Source: Sphaeramia orbicularis
Taxonomy: Eukaryota; Chordata; Actinopteri; Kurtiformes; Apogonidae
Direction of reading: 5' to 3'
DNA: 64,000 nt
NCBI RefSeq assembly: GCF_902148855.1
Contig: NC_043961.1
Coordinates: forward strand, 17,350,210-17,414,209
Below are positions 52,901 through 64,000 of this stretch, piece after piece (position 1 is the first letter of the stretch; each line of letters starts with the position of its first letter). The notes below the pieces were generated by a model. That model was not told the DNA's origin. It did no database searches and worked only from the letters and a program-made list of their open reading frames with translations. The translations under genes were made by a program, and so were the position numbers.

Positions 52901-55900
52901 TACTACCACCAGTGTCAGCATTGATGCAGACACTGTACTACTGTACACTGTACTAATCTGTTTTGTCAGCATTGATGCAGACACTGTACTAATCTACCCA
53001 CCACCCTCATACTACATCTTTTCTTCACTTATGAACAAGACCCCGCAATACTAAAACTCCTCCATTTGGGGCAGAAACTCATTTCTAACCTGGAGCAGCA
53101 TTCCACCCTTTGGTGAAGAACCACTTTTGGCACTGATTCTCATCCCGGACAGTTCACACTTAACTGCAAACTGTCCCAGAGGGAGCTGAAGGTTGTAGCA
53201 TGATGTAGGACCATCTCATCTAAAAAACAGAGGGATGTGAACTTGAGGCCACCCAAGTGGACATCCTCCATCTGTTGGCTGCACTTAATAATTCTTTCCA
53301 TAAAGGGTATGAATAGAAACAATGACAAAGGGTTACATTGGCTACAGATGAAAAAAGGTGAACGACACGCACATCCAAAATTAGAGGTGTGCTGGATCCC
53401 AAAAACAGTAGAACGTGAGAAAAAATAAAGGAAGGTCCGCACAACCAGTGAGCTCCCAAACCATTTAATCGTGACGTTTCGGGCCAAGGCCCTTCATCAG
53501 TCTGATGAAGGGCCTTGGCCGAAACGTCACGATTAAATGGTTTGTGAGCTCACTGGTTGTGCGGACCTTCCTTTATTTTTTCTCACGTTACATTGGCTAC
53601 AGCTAATGAAGCAACAAATGTTATGCTATACAATGTTATACACATGCTGTGTGGTGCTTCACACAGTCATCCATCACAGTAACGTGAGGAGATTGATGGA
53701 GGATTGCATTTCTTCAATATTTACTGTCATCTTGTATCCAAACAACAAACCAACTATTTAAGAGCTGAGATACATGTCTGCTCACTTGACTGTGTACCTG
53801 TCTGACTTGTTGGTTTACCTGTTGTCACAGGTATTGATCCACCCCGGGAGTCATTTAACCGCTGGCTGCTTGAGAGAAAAGTCATTGATAAAGGTCATGA
53901 CCCCTTACTGCCCAGCGACTGTGACCCAGTGATCTCTCCGTCTATGTTCAGAGAGGTCATGAATGATATTCCCATCAGGTACCTGTCTGTCTGCTCACCT
54001 GTGTGTTTTCTCTCTGATACCTACTCTCAGTAATAAGAAAACTGTCATTTCAGTTAAAAAGAATAAACCCAGACATCTTGCTTTGTGTACTCACTTTACT
54101 TAAAACACTTTGAATTTTTTACCTGTTTGTTTGTGTACTTACTTACTTGCCTGTGTATGTGTAAGGTTGTCGCGTATTAAATACAAAGAAGAGGCCAGGA
54201 AGCTGCTGTTTAAATATGCAGAAGCGGCCAAGAAAATGATCGACTCCAGGTGAGTTACATCAAACCAACCAGTCCATCTTATTTTGCTGACATCATTGGA
54301 TGGTGGGAAGGCTTATGTTTATTGTCCTTTGAACTCTGACCCTGTGCAGGAATGCAAGTCCAGAGAGCAGGAAGGTGGTTAAGTGGAACGCTGAAGATAC
54401 AATGAGCTGGCTACGCCGAGATCACTCTGCAAGCAAAGAAGACTACATGGTAACCAGCAATAAGATGAGATCGAGGACTACACCAGCCCCTTTTTCACCA
54501 GATTCACAGGAACTTTTTTTTTTTTTTTACTGGGAATTTATTTACCTGGGTGTAAGAATTCCTGGTAATCTGCGTGCTTTGCCTTTCCACCACATGTCAA
54601 AGATACTGAAAATGTATTCAAATGAGGCTCATTCGTTTTTAGTTGAAGTCCCTGCTAATTTCTTTTGAGTGTATTTAGCATATGTTTGACCAGGTCCAGC
54701 CTGTTTTGAGCGTATTTGCTGAATACGCTTTCACATATTCAGATGGATAAACGGATGATTGAAATGCACTTCAAGGAGCGAATCAGATTCAATGGGCTCA
54801 GCTCCAGTCAGATATGCTCAAAAGAGTGTGTTCATGTGGATAATGGAGCAAAAACAATTGTATTTAGCAAATGCATTCAGCGAAATTCAGGCTTATTATC
54901 CAGACTGTATTTGGATGGACAGACAGATTATTGCAGTGAATTCATAGGAGAGAGATGAACACACTCTGCTTGAGCCTCAGAGTGTATTCTGCAAATGGAC
55001 GTTGTCATCCATCCACTTGTTGTAGCTTCTCCATTTTCCAAATGATCAAAACACAAAGTGAAGCTTGTAGAAATGGAGTAAACAAGTTTTAGTGGGTGAA
55101 TGTAAGTATGGAATGTTGCAAATGTGTTCCACCAATCAGCACACAGCCCCGACCCCAAGAATTCCAGGGAATCTGAAAAGCCCACCCCCACTAGGAACTT
55201 TAATTGGGGGAAGTTTGGGGTTGAGGGAATTTTTCCTTTTTTTAAAAAATTTTTAACCAAGGTAATTTTGGTGTAAACTAATTGAGGTTTTTCAAAGTTC
55301 CAGGTAAAGTAAAAGGTCCTGTGGTGGAAAAGGGGCTGTGGTAACTAAAGAGAAGATAAGCTAGAGGACTACATGGTAACCAGTGAAAAAATGAGACTAC
55401 AGATTTTTCCGTAGAGTCAAACAGGGCCACTGTTTTGTTTTGTTTTTTTTTTATTATTAATAGTAATTATAATATCTTCACATTCATATTAGATAAATAA
55501 CTGTGTGCTCATAGGACCGTCTGGAACACTTAAGGCAGCAGTGTGGACCTCATGTTGCTGCTGTTGCTAAAGACTCTGTGGAGGGAATCTGCTCAAAGAT
55601 CTACCAGCTGTCAGCAGAGTACAGCCGCCGTCTGAGACAGACTCACCTGAGTCTACTGCAAGACCCACCCACAGGTAAAAACCAGCGTTGAAATAATTTG
55701 CCAAAACTAAGACTGAAAACTTGAACTAGTAGTGAAATGTAAACAAGTAGGAAAAACTAAACTAAAATGAGTTTGTCCCGTGTGATGTAGAAGCGTGTGC
55801 ATCGCCGCCACAATCTCGTCTGGTGTACTGTTACCCAGTGCGTCTGACACTTCCATCACCGCCCCTCCCACGTGTTGAGCTGCACTTTGAGAACGACATG

Positions 55901-58523
55901 GCCTGTCTGCGCTTCAGAGGGGAGATGGTTAAGGTCAACAGAGGTCACTTCAGCAAACTGGTGAGTTCTGATCATGCAGTAATGGATCCAGTTCAACCAG
56001 TGCACAAATGTTCACAAAGTTTAATCTGGAACATGGAAATCCCATATCGTCTGTCTAAGCCCTGCAGAACTAGATCTCCTTAATTTTGACTTTTACAGCT
56101 CTTACTGAGTTCTCTGTTTTTTGTGTTTTTTAATTGTTAGAAAAATGATCAAATATTAAGTTTAAAAACCTGACCTATCTTTCAATATTCACTGAATACT
56201 GACTAGCAAAGTAAACAGTAAAAGGATTCTGCTAACAAGATAGCTTGTACATAACACTGTTACTCATTGGTGTTTGTCTGTGTTGTGTTTATTTCAATAG
56301 CAAATGAGAAATGAAATGAAAAAATTAACAACCATTAAGCAACCATGAGTACATTTAATTTGATAAACAAGCTTTTACTGCACTATCTCCAGTTTTTAGA
56401 ACACGTACTATTGTTTTGAAGGATAGAGGTACTCTAGTGGAAGTACAGTCAGTGTATATGTAATATCATTGGATTCAGATTAAACCAACTGTGTGTCTAT
56501 GTGCAGGAGCTGTTGTATAGATACAGCTGTATTGATGACCCTCGCTTTGAGAAGTTCCTGTCCAGAGTCTGGTGTCTCCTGAAGAGATATCAGGTCAGCT
56601 GTCTGTCTGTCTGTGTCGCTTTCCTCAGTGACCCACTTCATTGGGGTTTTAATAAATTATTTCTTTTTCCAGGTTATGTTTGGCAGTGGAGCTAATGAGG
56701 GGACGGGCCTGCAAGGGGCGCTGCCGGTACCTGTGTTCGAGGCCTTAAACCGACAGTTTGGTGTTTCGTTTGAGTGTTTTGCTTCACCGCTCAACTGCTA
56801 CTTCAAACAGTTCTGCTCAGCATTCCCTGACATCGATGGCTTCTTTGGATCCAGAGGGTGAGACAGGTGTTCAGAGGGTGTGATGCAGAGTGAGACAGGT
56901 GTTCAGAGGGTCTTATGTAGGGTGAGACGGATGTTCAGAGGGTTTTATGTAGGATGAGACGGGTGTTTAGAGGGTATTATGTAGGGTGAGACAGGTGCTC
57001 AGAGGGTCTTATGTAGGGTGAGACATGTTCAGAGGGTATAATGCAGAGTGAGACAGGTGTTCAGAGGGTCTTATGTAGGGTGAGACGGATGTTCAGAGGT
57101 TGTTATGTAGGGTGAGACAGGTGCTCAGAGGGTGTTATATCAGTGTTAATTATGGTGTGTGTTATATAGTTATACCAGGAATTTCATCCATCTGAGATTT
57201 GTGTCCGTCCTATTTCTTGGACACTATTCAAATTTTCAAATTTCACATGCATACACACATGTTCATTGCTTGTGCCTTTCTCTCTGTTTTTGCATTTTTT
57301 TTAGATACAGTTTTGAAAAGATTGAAAGTTAAGACTCAAAATGAATCCCTGGGTAGGCAGGGTATCAGTGAGCAGGAGGGGTAATGTGTTGTGCCACTGG
57401 GCAGGGGTATTAGTAAGCTCTACCTACTTTTTCTTTTTTTTTCAGTGTTATGGTGTTTGTTTTGTTGCAGTGTTTGGGTCTTCACATGTCTTGGGTGTTG
57501 TTTTGGTGTTACTGGTTTGTTATGGGGGTGTTTTGGTGTTGATATGGTAGATTTTGGTATTCTTGGTAAGTTATTTTACTGCTCTTTTGTTATTGTTTCA
57601 GTGCTGTTGAGGCGTTGTCGTGTTTTTAGTGCTGTTGTGTTGTTATAGCTCTGTGTATGTATGTGCTTTTAGGCCATTCCTGTCATTCGGTCCAGTCAGC
57701 GGCTCGTTTGAGGCCAATCCTCCGTTCTGTGAAGAGCTGATGGATGCGATGGTGACGCATTTTGAGGTGAGTCTTTTGTCACCGACCTGGTCTGTACTTA
57801 TGTGTGGATATGTGCACTGAATCTGGTCTCTGCTGGTCTCAGGACCTCTTGGACCACTCTACAGAACCTCTGTCCTTCATTGTGTTCGTCCCTGAGTGGC
57901 GTGATCCTGTAACTCCAGCTCTGACTCGAATGGAGGGAAGTCGCTTCTTGCGTCATCAGATGAGCGTCCCAGCCTATGAGCATGAGTATCGCTCCGGGAG
58001 TCAGCACATCTGCAAGAGGTACCACAGAGTCCTAGTACTGATGCTGTACAGTTAAATTAGACAATAAAATTGGAAGTGTCTGAAAAACATTCATTTAGAC
58101 AGTCAGCGTAACACTCCTAATAGAACTTAACTGTGATCACTGTCCAGAATTTGGACTGGACAGGAGCGGACCGTGTATATTTGAGGGTTGACATATGATG
58201 CCAGCCTGTACTGCAATAATGTGTACTGTGTGTATTGCAGGGAGGACATGTACTACCGGGCTGTGCATGGTACTGCAGTTCTCTTCCTTCAAAATGAGGC
58301 TGGTTTTGCTAAGTGGGGTCCGACTCCAGAGCGTCTGGCAGAGCTAACAGCAGCTTATCGCCCCTCATCCTCACGCTCTTCCTCCTTATCTTCTCCTGGC
58401 CCCGCCCATGTTGCACCTGCAGACAGAGACTCTGTTCCAAAGGTAACCGACAGAACACAGAGCACTGTGATGTCACCCGGCAGCCATGACAACAACAACA
58501 ACAACAACAACAGCAGCAGCAGC

Positions 58524-58560
<37 letters not shown>

Positions 58561-58640
58561 GCAGCAGCAGCAGCAGCAGCAGTAGCAGCAGCAGCAGTAG
58601 TAGTAGTACCAGTCCAGGAGACAAGCTGTCTGCAGTATAG
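49941..58640 (+). CDS. pcif1: PCIF1/CAPAM, cap-specific adenosine N6-methyltransferase
   Basis: Fifteen coding exons: 49941-50067, 51752-51876, 51953-52081, 52178-52308, 52415-52569, 53831-53978, 54166-54249, 54350-54449, 55515-55674, 55791-55960, 56507-56593, 56673-56857, 57673-57766, 57843-58018 and 58241-58640. They give 756 residues, all in phase. PCIF1 binds phosphorylated RNA polymerase II CTD and makes m6Am at the first nucleotide of capped mRNA. The WW domain is at about residues 43-77 ([20 protein letters not shown]). The catalytic NPPF motif is intact in [15 protein letters not shown], near residue 549. [11 protein letters not shown] and [17 protein letters not shown] follow. The protein is about 50 residues longer than human (704), largely from a C-terminal Asn/Ser tract. 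Confidence 0.97.
50620..51175. mobile_element. hAT-type MITE in PCIF1 intron, 8-bp target duplication
   Basis: Starts TAGGGCTGCATG and ends CTGCAGCCCTA (556 bases). ATAGAATA (50612-50619) and ATAGAGTA (51176-51183) flank it, 7 of 8 matching. Subterminal AAATCCTGATTTTT and AATCTGATTTTGATTT words are inverted. No transposase. Confidence 0.85.
52690..52915 (+). mobile_element. tRNA-headed SINE in PCIF1 intron
   Basis: GGCGGTTTGGATCCCG serves as a B-box-like word. CCTTGGGCAAGACACTTCAC and GGCAGCCATGCTTCTGTCAG are hallmarks of a SINE common in fish. Different family from the 31.6 kb pair. The sequence up to about 53100 may be another degraded repeat. Confidence 0.7.
53412..53589. repeat. Near-perfect 89-bp palindrome with hammerhead-like motifs
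   Basis: Arms 53412-53500 and 53502-53589 are complementary with one mismatch and one indel, around a single T. Each arm, read outward, gives CTGATGA, A, a GGGC-CTTG-GCCC type hairpin (one base shorter on the plus strand), then GAAACGTC. This is the hammerhead core order with a minimal stem III. It is two head-to-head copies of one repeat unit, which also contains AAGGAAGGTCCGCACAACC. Confidence 0.85.
54484..55338. mobile_element. MITE in PCIF1 intron after exon ending 54449
   Basis: Starts CAGCCCCTTTTTCACCA; the right end, reversed, is CAGCCCCTTTTCCACCACAG. The next words (AGGAACTTTTT and AGGACCTTTTACTTT) also pair. The 855-base interior is non-coding. It split one unit of a small tandem repeat (see findings). 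Confidence 0.75.
56858..57137 (+). repeat. Minisatellite starting at a PCIF1 5' splice site
   Basis: About nine units of 29-33 bases, pattern GTGAGACAGGTGTTCAGAGG plus GTCTTATGTAGG. The first GTGAGA is the real donor after the exon ending 56857, and nearly every unit has its own GTGAGAC. Confidence 0.88.
58486..58620 (+). repeat. Coding (AAC)n/(AGC)n repeat at the PCIF1 C-terminus
   Basis: Codons AAC and AGC/AGT encode about 7 Asn, 4 Ser, 12 Asn and 16 Ser, ending [10 protein letters not shown]. The AAC and AGC runs are nearly pure, so the tract is a true microsatellite and probably length-variable. It lies past the methyltransferase domain. Confidence 0.92.
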
Positions 58641-61600
58641 AGTGGGTGGGGCTTCCACTGTGGCCACACCCCTCACCTTTTGGACTCCTGTTTCATGTTC
58701 CCCTGTTTGATCTGTATTTGTCTTGTCTGTTCAGATTGTCCCTCACCAGCACCTGTAGCACGTCTGTCACTAGCTGATCTGTTCTTGAAACTCGATCTGA
58801 AGATACTACTTCCTGTCCCCAGTATTTGAAATGATTTACGGCAGTTTTTTTCTATTTTGGTTTTAGTAGTAATCAAGCAGAAGATTCCATTTTTATCAAA
58901 TCCAAATAAGCAGTCAAACTTGCGAACATTGGCATGTGAGCTAAATTTAGACAAGGTAATGTAAGGTAAGCAGTTAATGTTAACTGAAAAGCTATTAGTT
59001 TGCTGTTGCAAACTAATGTATACTATTTAAACAACTTGAATATTGAAATAGACATCATCGGGGGCTTGTAAAGTTATAACATATTACATATGAAGTACCA
59101 GACAGTCCACTAAGTAAAAGACAGGTGTTCAGCTGTGCTTAGGTGCTAGCTAAGGCTAGCTAAATTTGGCTCAGTACTTGTTGTCAGTTGGTTTAGCTTG
59201 TGGAGTTTAGGAAAACAGTTGCATCCTGAGCCTCAGTGTACTTAGTTTCTAAATACAAAGCAACCAAACTACTGTTTGATTAACACCGTATATTAGACAC
59301 TTTACAAGAGTGAATTTATTTAATCAGAAATGATATGAATCTTCTGATTCATCACCACTAAAACCAAAGCCAACATTAATCTATGTTTAATTGGGTTTCT
59401 ATTTGGATCATTAGTGACAACGCACTCTGCTTTATCAGCTTAAATGTAACGCCGCTCTGCTGCTGCTGCCAGCAGGGGGTGGAGTCTGCGTAATCCTGCT
59501 CATAATTGCTGTTCTGATTGGTCAAAGCGCTGACATCATGTCAGATGATTTGCCTGTGGCTTATGGCCATGAAAATGCTGACAGAAAACCCTCTCTCATT
59601 GATGTGATGTCACCTGTGATGTCACACCGACAGGCTCTGTGATTGGTCAACATGGCAGCTATAGTTTCTACTGGACTTGTCTCGCTGCGTCCACCTCAGT
59701 CCCTGCCCCCTCTGGCTCTGCCCAGCTGTCCCACTGTGGATAGTGGGAAACACAGTTGTGATTGTGCTGAAGGAGGTGGGGTCAGAGAAAGGAGGCGGAG
59801 CTTCAGTCTGTGGTCAGATTCAGACATCACAGTGACAGACGCTGTTTAACATGAGATTATTGATCAGTCATACTGATCAGCTCCTCTTTCCTGCTGATCG
59901 ATAACTGAGTGATTGATTGGACTGTTCTCAGACCTCAGCCGTTGGAGCAGGTGTGAGTTTGGCATCAACTGAACATCATCAGTTTGTCCACCGGAGGGCG
60001 TAGGTGAGTAGTCATTTCAACACAGGGATTGTGATTTGGTGAAGACGTAGAAGAAATTATGAAAACAATCTTAGATAAATCAGTTGAAGCAGTAGTAAGA
60101 CTGCATTAAATCATCTTTGTTATCACACATTTATTTCTGAAAGCACCAAACTCAAAGCATCAGTTTTTGCTATAATTATAATTCAATTAAAATACTGTTA
60201 CTTTTTTTTTTGTGTTTTTTATTTAGAAAATATTTAGCAGTTTTTACACTGCTTGATTAAACATTCTGAGAACATTCTTAACTGAAGCTGTGTTCTGTTC
60301 TAATAACATTTTCATAATAAGTATAATACAAAGATGTGATAAATTGAATTGTATTTACATGCAGAAGGCAGTTTCACCATTTATATAATCAGATAAATGT
60401 TAAAATTTGCTGTATTTATGAAGGTGTTGTTCTTTATCATAAAATGGTGGCTCCTATGTAAACATTGCCCTCAGATTATTTTCATTTTGGTGCCGATGGT
60501 AAATGTTCATCAGCAGATTGTAATTGCAGTAGAGAATAAAGTTATCTGACAGTGCAGATTTATTTTAAATGGTCAGACACTTTACATGAATTAAACAAGT
60601 CGATGCAACGAAGAATAGACAACATTAAGCATTTTGTTCTCAAAGGGTTAATAATATCCTCTTAAAATAAGACTTAATTGGCTTTAACATAATGCTTACT
60701 CATTAATTTCAACATTTAATATTTCTCTAAAAATGATTAGACTTTAATGATATGATAAGTACAATAATGACATTTTAGTTCGGTTTTTACCTTTGAACTT
60801 TGACTTTAAAAGAAAATATTTACTCTTCTGTTTCACAGTTGAACATACAAACTAATAATTATAATACTATCCCTGACACTACATATTTTAGAGAAGAACT
60901 TTTTGAGAAGTAGCTTCACAAAATGGTGTCTCCCCACACCGGTTCATCACGGCTGAGTGTCTGTGTCCTGATTGGCTGAGTGACGGTCCAGTCAGGCGTC
61001 TATCTCTGTGCTGCTGCTGGTTCTGGCTTTGGCTGTGTAGATACTGTACAGTCTGTCTGTTCTCTTCATCTGATGGAAAAACACCAACTGAACTGTTTTT
61101 GAGTTAATTTAACATTTTTACTGAGATGGAGATGTTTTGTGTATTATACAGTTTATGATAGTTTGTTTTAAACTAAACCAAAGTGTTATTAAGAAATTCT
61201 ATATCTTGTATGTAAAAGTAGACCTGTGTATGCTAATGCTAACCAGCAGAATACTCCTCCATGTTATTTTTATAATTATCAGTTTTTCTGGGTTTTTTTG
61301 TTTGTTTGTTTTTTTGTTTTGTTTTTTATGGTTTTGTTTTGTCTTTTGGGTTTTATTGTGCATGAAATACTTGGACTCTAAACAATGTTTGTATTCCTGA
61401 ATGTTTTCTGAGGCAAGTCTTCAGCCGGCGGCGTCGCTGTACAGCGTTAGCTTCACACAAAAAAACAAATATTTTGTTGGAATTATTTTTCACCTTTTAT
61501 TCAGAGGAACAGCCCAACAGTTTGAGACATTGTGTTTTCTGTAAATCTAGAGTTTATTGATGGCATGTTATTCCCTCTTTGGTTGATCCAGGCTCCAGTT

Positions 61601-63491
61601 TTTTCTGCTAAGCTAACATACGCTAAGCTAAACTAATGTTTGACGGTTCCTTTCATATTTATTATTTGAATTTAATGTTTTTCCCTCTGATGTTACATTA
61701 TCTACAGATGTCAGATCTATTTTCTGTTATGAGATTTAGATGCATCTCATATTTACAGTCTTCTGATGTAATGAGATACTAGTCTCATTTTTATCATAAA
61801 TTTGCCACAATTCATTATTATCTGAGTTTATTATAAATACTGTCTCTAATGCGTAAAGTTCTTGTAAATATGAGATTCAGTTTTTGGTGTTAGTGTAATT
61901 AATCTCATAATTATATGACTTTATCTTATATTTTTGAGAAAATATTTAATAATTAACAGAATCCTGTCCTTTACTATGAAATATCTTAGACTATAAACAT
62001 CCAAAGTCTGAATTAGAGGTTTTATCTCAATATGACTTTTTATGTCATAATCACAACACAATTTTTTGCTGAATTAGATGTAAATTTCTTTGCATTTTTG
62101 ACTGAAATCAATAGAAATCAGTTCCAGAAAAATGAGATATCTATGTGTTTTCTAAAAGCTGCTCATAGAGTTTGATCAGTAATATTTGAATATTGGTGGG
62201 TCATGTGACGCCGCTGAGCGCTGAACACGTGGCCGTTTGTTGTGGGTCTTTGCAGCTGGAGAATGTAAATAGTCTGTCCTTCGTCCTGCCTGCAGACAAA
62301 CTGCAGCCTCACTCTCCCAGTAAAATTATATCCAACCCAGTTCAGCATCCAACTGGTTTCTGATAAGCACCACACAACAGGAACAAAACAAGACTAACCT
62401 GACAAGAAACGCCTCAGCAGAAAACTAAAGTAGGAATGTGATTTAATGACTGGTCTGTGTGTGAAAAAATTTATATCAGTTAATATCACTAATTATGATA
62501 AATGATGGAATGGTTTTTCTTTAAAGGCTGGTTTTTAGACCTCAGTTATTTGTAGTTTTAAGTTGTAAAAAACAATGTTCATGATGTAATAAGATGAATA
62601 ACAGATTATTATTTGTGGGTATAAATTGTTCTTTATGGTCAGAATGTGACAAACATCAAACAGAAGAACATTCAAAATTTTTATTAGCGTGTATGCTCAA
62701 CAAAAATTTTTGGTCTGCCACATCACAAATAGGACAAATGTTAAAAAAAAAACCTGCAAAAATCATGGAAGTGTTTTAATAATGGATGTTATTTAAAGTT
62801 TTCAAATGTTCACAACTGAATGAAAAAGGTGAAAATAATGAGAAGGTTCATCAGCAGGTATCTACATGTCACCTAAATTAAGTGTTCATTTAGTTTAAAA
62901 TCCTTTCAGTACCTTTTTAATTGAAGTTCAGACAGTTTTGATAAAATTATCTTTCTTCCTTGTAAATTTCAACCGTCCTACAATTCAGTGAATTCTAAAA
63001 CCTAATATTTATAAAGGTGAATTTAAGATTTCTTGGAGACCTGCAGACTGATTATACTGAAATCATCTTTTCTTTGTTTTTTCTCTCGGTGCAGGTTAGA
63101 GTTCATCCAGTAGGTGTCACGCTTATTTGTGGAAATGATGCTTTTATTCTGAAGGGAACTTGCTAAATCACGCTCTTATTCTGAAGGGAATGGGATCGGA
63201 ACCGGAACACTTCCAGCATTTGATGCTGATGTGATTTTTTTTTTTAGTTTTGTCGTCAGATTCCGATCATTTCCTGGTAACGTTTCGATCCGCTCGTGCT
63301 TCTCGTTATTGTTTACATTTTTTAGATCTGTGCCTTTCAGTTCTGTTTACTCGGATATCTGAACACACCAGAGGCCTGTCGGTATCCGTGTGTTGTAGTT
63401 TATAACTGCAGCATCTCCGTTAGCCGTTAGCTGCTGTTAGCCTTAGCTCGGTTAGCCCTACTGGACCCGACCGGACAAGAAAGTGAAGAAC
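58641..63491. other. PCIF1 3' UTR and spacer to the next gene
   Basis: No coding gene is recognised. An AATAAA at 60535-60540 could end PCIF1 transcripts. 59400-59860 is GC-richer with a GC-rich short ORF, probably UTR. From 60100 to 63000 the sequence is AT-rich and unremarkable. The last 200 bases become CpG-bearing before the next start codon. Confidence 0.5.
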
Positions 63492-64000
63492 ATGGGAGCC
63501 CACCGCAGTGAGGGAGGACGGGACTGGCTCCAGCAGGATGGACCGGAGCCTCCGGACCAGAACCCGGTGAGGATGAGATCTAATAATGGTAGTCAGTCAT
63601 AGAGTTAGCTTAGCTTAGCTCAGGAATCAAAATAACAGAGCAGGACAGTAGACGTAATAGAATACTGCAGTTAACGGGAGGGTTTATTAGTAGACAATAA
63701 TTGAAGCTGAAATAATTAAATGTACATATACATACATACTTAAGTCATGTCTATATGTACATACATTTGTAGTTTATGAATTTGTGACATGTCTCATTGA
63801 TAAGAAATTGATCACTATGTGTTTGTGTCTGTGTGTAGAAGCCTTGGAACCTGATGATCAAACACAGACAGATCCACAGACGAGGAAGACGGTCACACAT
63901 GACAGTCAGGTCTGTAATGGTTTGTACTGAACTGTACTGGTTTATACAGAAGACGGATCTGTGTAAACACATGAAGATATTTATTAGAGTCTGAATCTCT
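63492..64000 (+). CDS. Unrecognised gene, first two exons (runs off the right edge)
   Basis: ATG at 63492 opens MGAHRSEGGRDWLQQDG, ending EPPDQNP at a consensus donor (63566/GTGAGG). A second exon, 63839-63909, adds KPWNLMIKHRQIHRRGRRSH in phase and ends at CAG/GTCTGT. CpG-bearing sequence lies just upstream. The second exon is very basic, which could suit nuclear localisation or a cytosolic tail, but I do not recognise the protein. The next exons are off the window. Confidence 0.6.

Noticed and set aside
58355-58676. Minus-strand poly-Leu and poly-Val/Ala ORFs
   Set aside because: Shadows of the AAC/AGC repeat that is read on the plus strand as the end of PCIF1, where the frame is continuous with 14 upstream exons.

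Overview
The window is vertebrate nuclear DNA, most likely from a teleost fish. The genes are spliced into many small exons with GT-AG introns. Promoters are CpG-rich, and introns and spacers are full of small DNA transposons, tRNA-headed SINEs, minisatellites and microsatellites of teleost type. There is no operon structure, CRISPR array or prokaryotic signal.

Layout, left to right: (1) TSEN2, a tRNA-splicing endonuclease subunit, minus strand; its 3' exons, including the catalytic part, lie off the left edge. (2) MKRN2OS, minus strand, 4 exons. (3) A 3.7 kb repeat-rich spacer. (4) MKRN2, a makorin RING E3 ligase, plus strand, 10 coding exons. (5) A broken TRIM/B30.2 gene on the minus strand carrying two transposon insertions. 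(6) CNBP, a seven-CCHC-zinc-knuckle protein, plus strand. (7) ISY1, a spliceosome NTC factor, plus strand, 11 coding exons. (8) HDHD5/CECR5, a mitochondrial HAD-like protein, plus strand, 9 coding exons. (9) PCIF1/CAPAM, the cap m6Am methyltransferase, plus strand, 15 coding exons. (10) The first two exons of an unrecognised plus-strand gene at the right edge. From memory, human TSEN2-MKRN2OS-MKRN2 lie together on 3p25, CNBP and ISY1 on 3q21, HDHD5 on 22q11 and PCIF1 on 20q13. The window therefore keeps two ancestral blocks and joins them to genes that are separate in mammals. RAF1, next to MKRN2 in human, is not here.

The genes do not form one pathway, but most act on RNA or its handling: tRNA splicing, CCHC/CCCH RNA-binding fingers, the spliceosome and cap methylation. 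The less ordinary content is in the non-coding DNA. There are several piggyBac-like TTAA-flanked elements, two with long internal inverted repeats. There are hAT-type elements with readable 8-bp target duplications. Hammerhead-ribozyme-like motifs occur in repeats, including those around a Penelope-like GIY-YIG remnant. Inverted repeats flank HDHD5 exons 3-6. Minisatellites in several unrelated genes start at a 5' splice site and copy that splice site in each unit.

Limits: exon boundaries were set by eye from splice consensus, reading phase and remembered family sequences. No alignment, repeat library or expression data was available.
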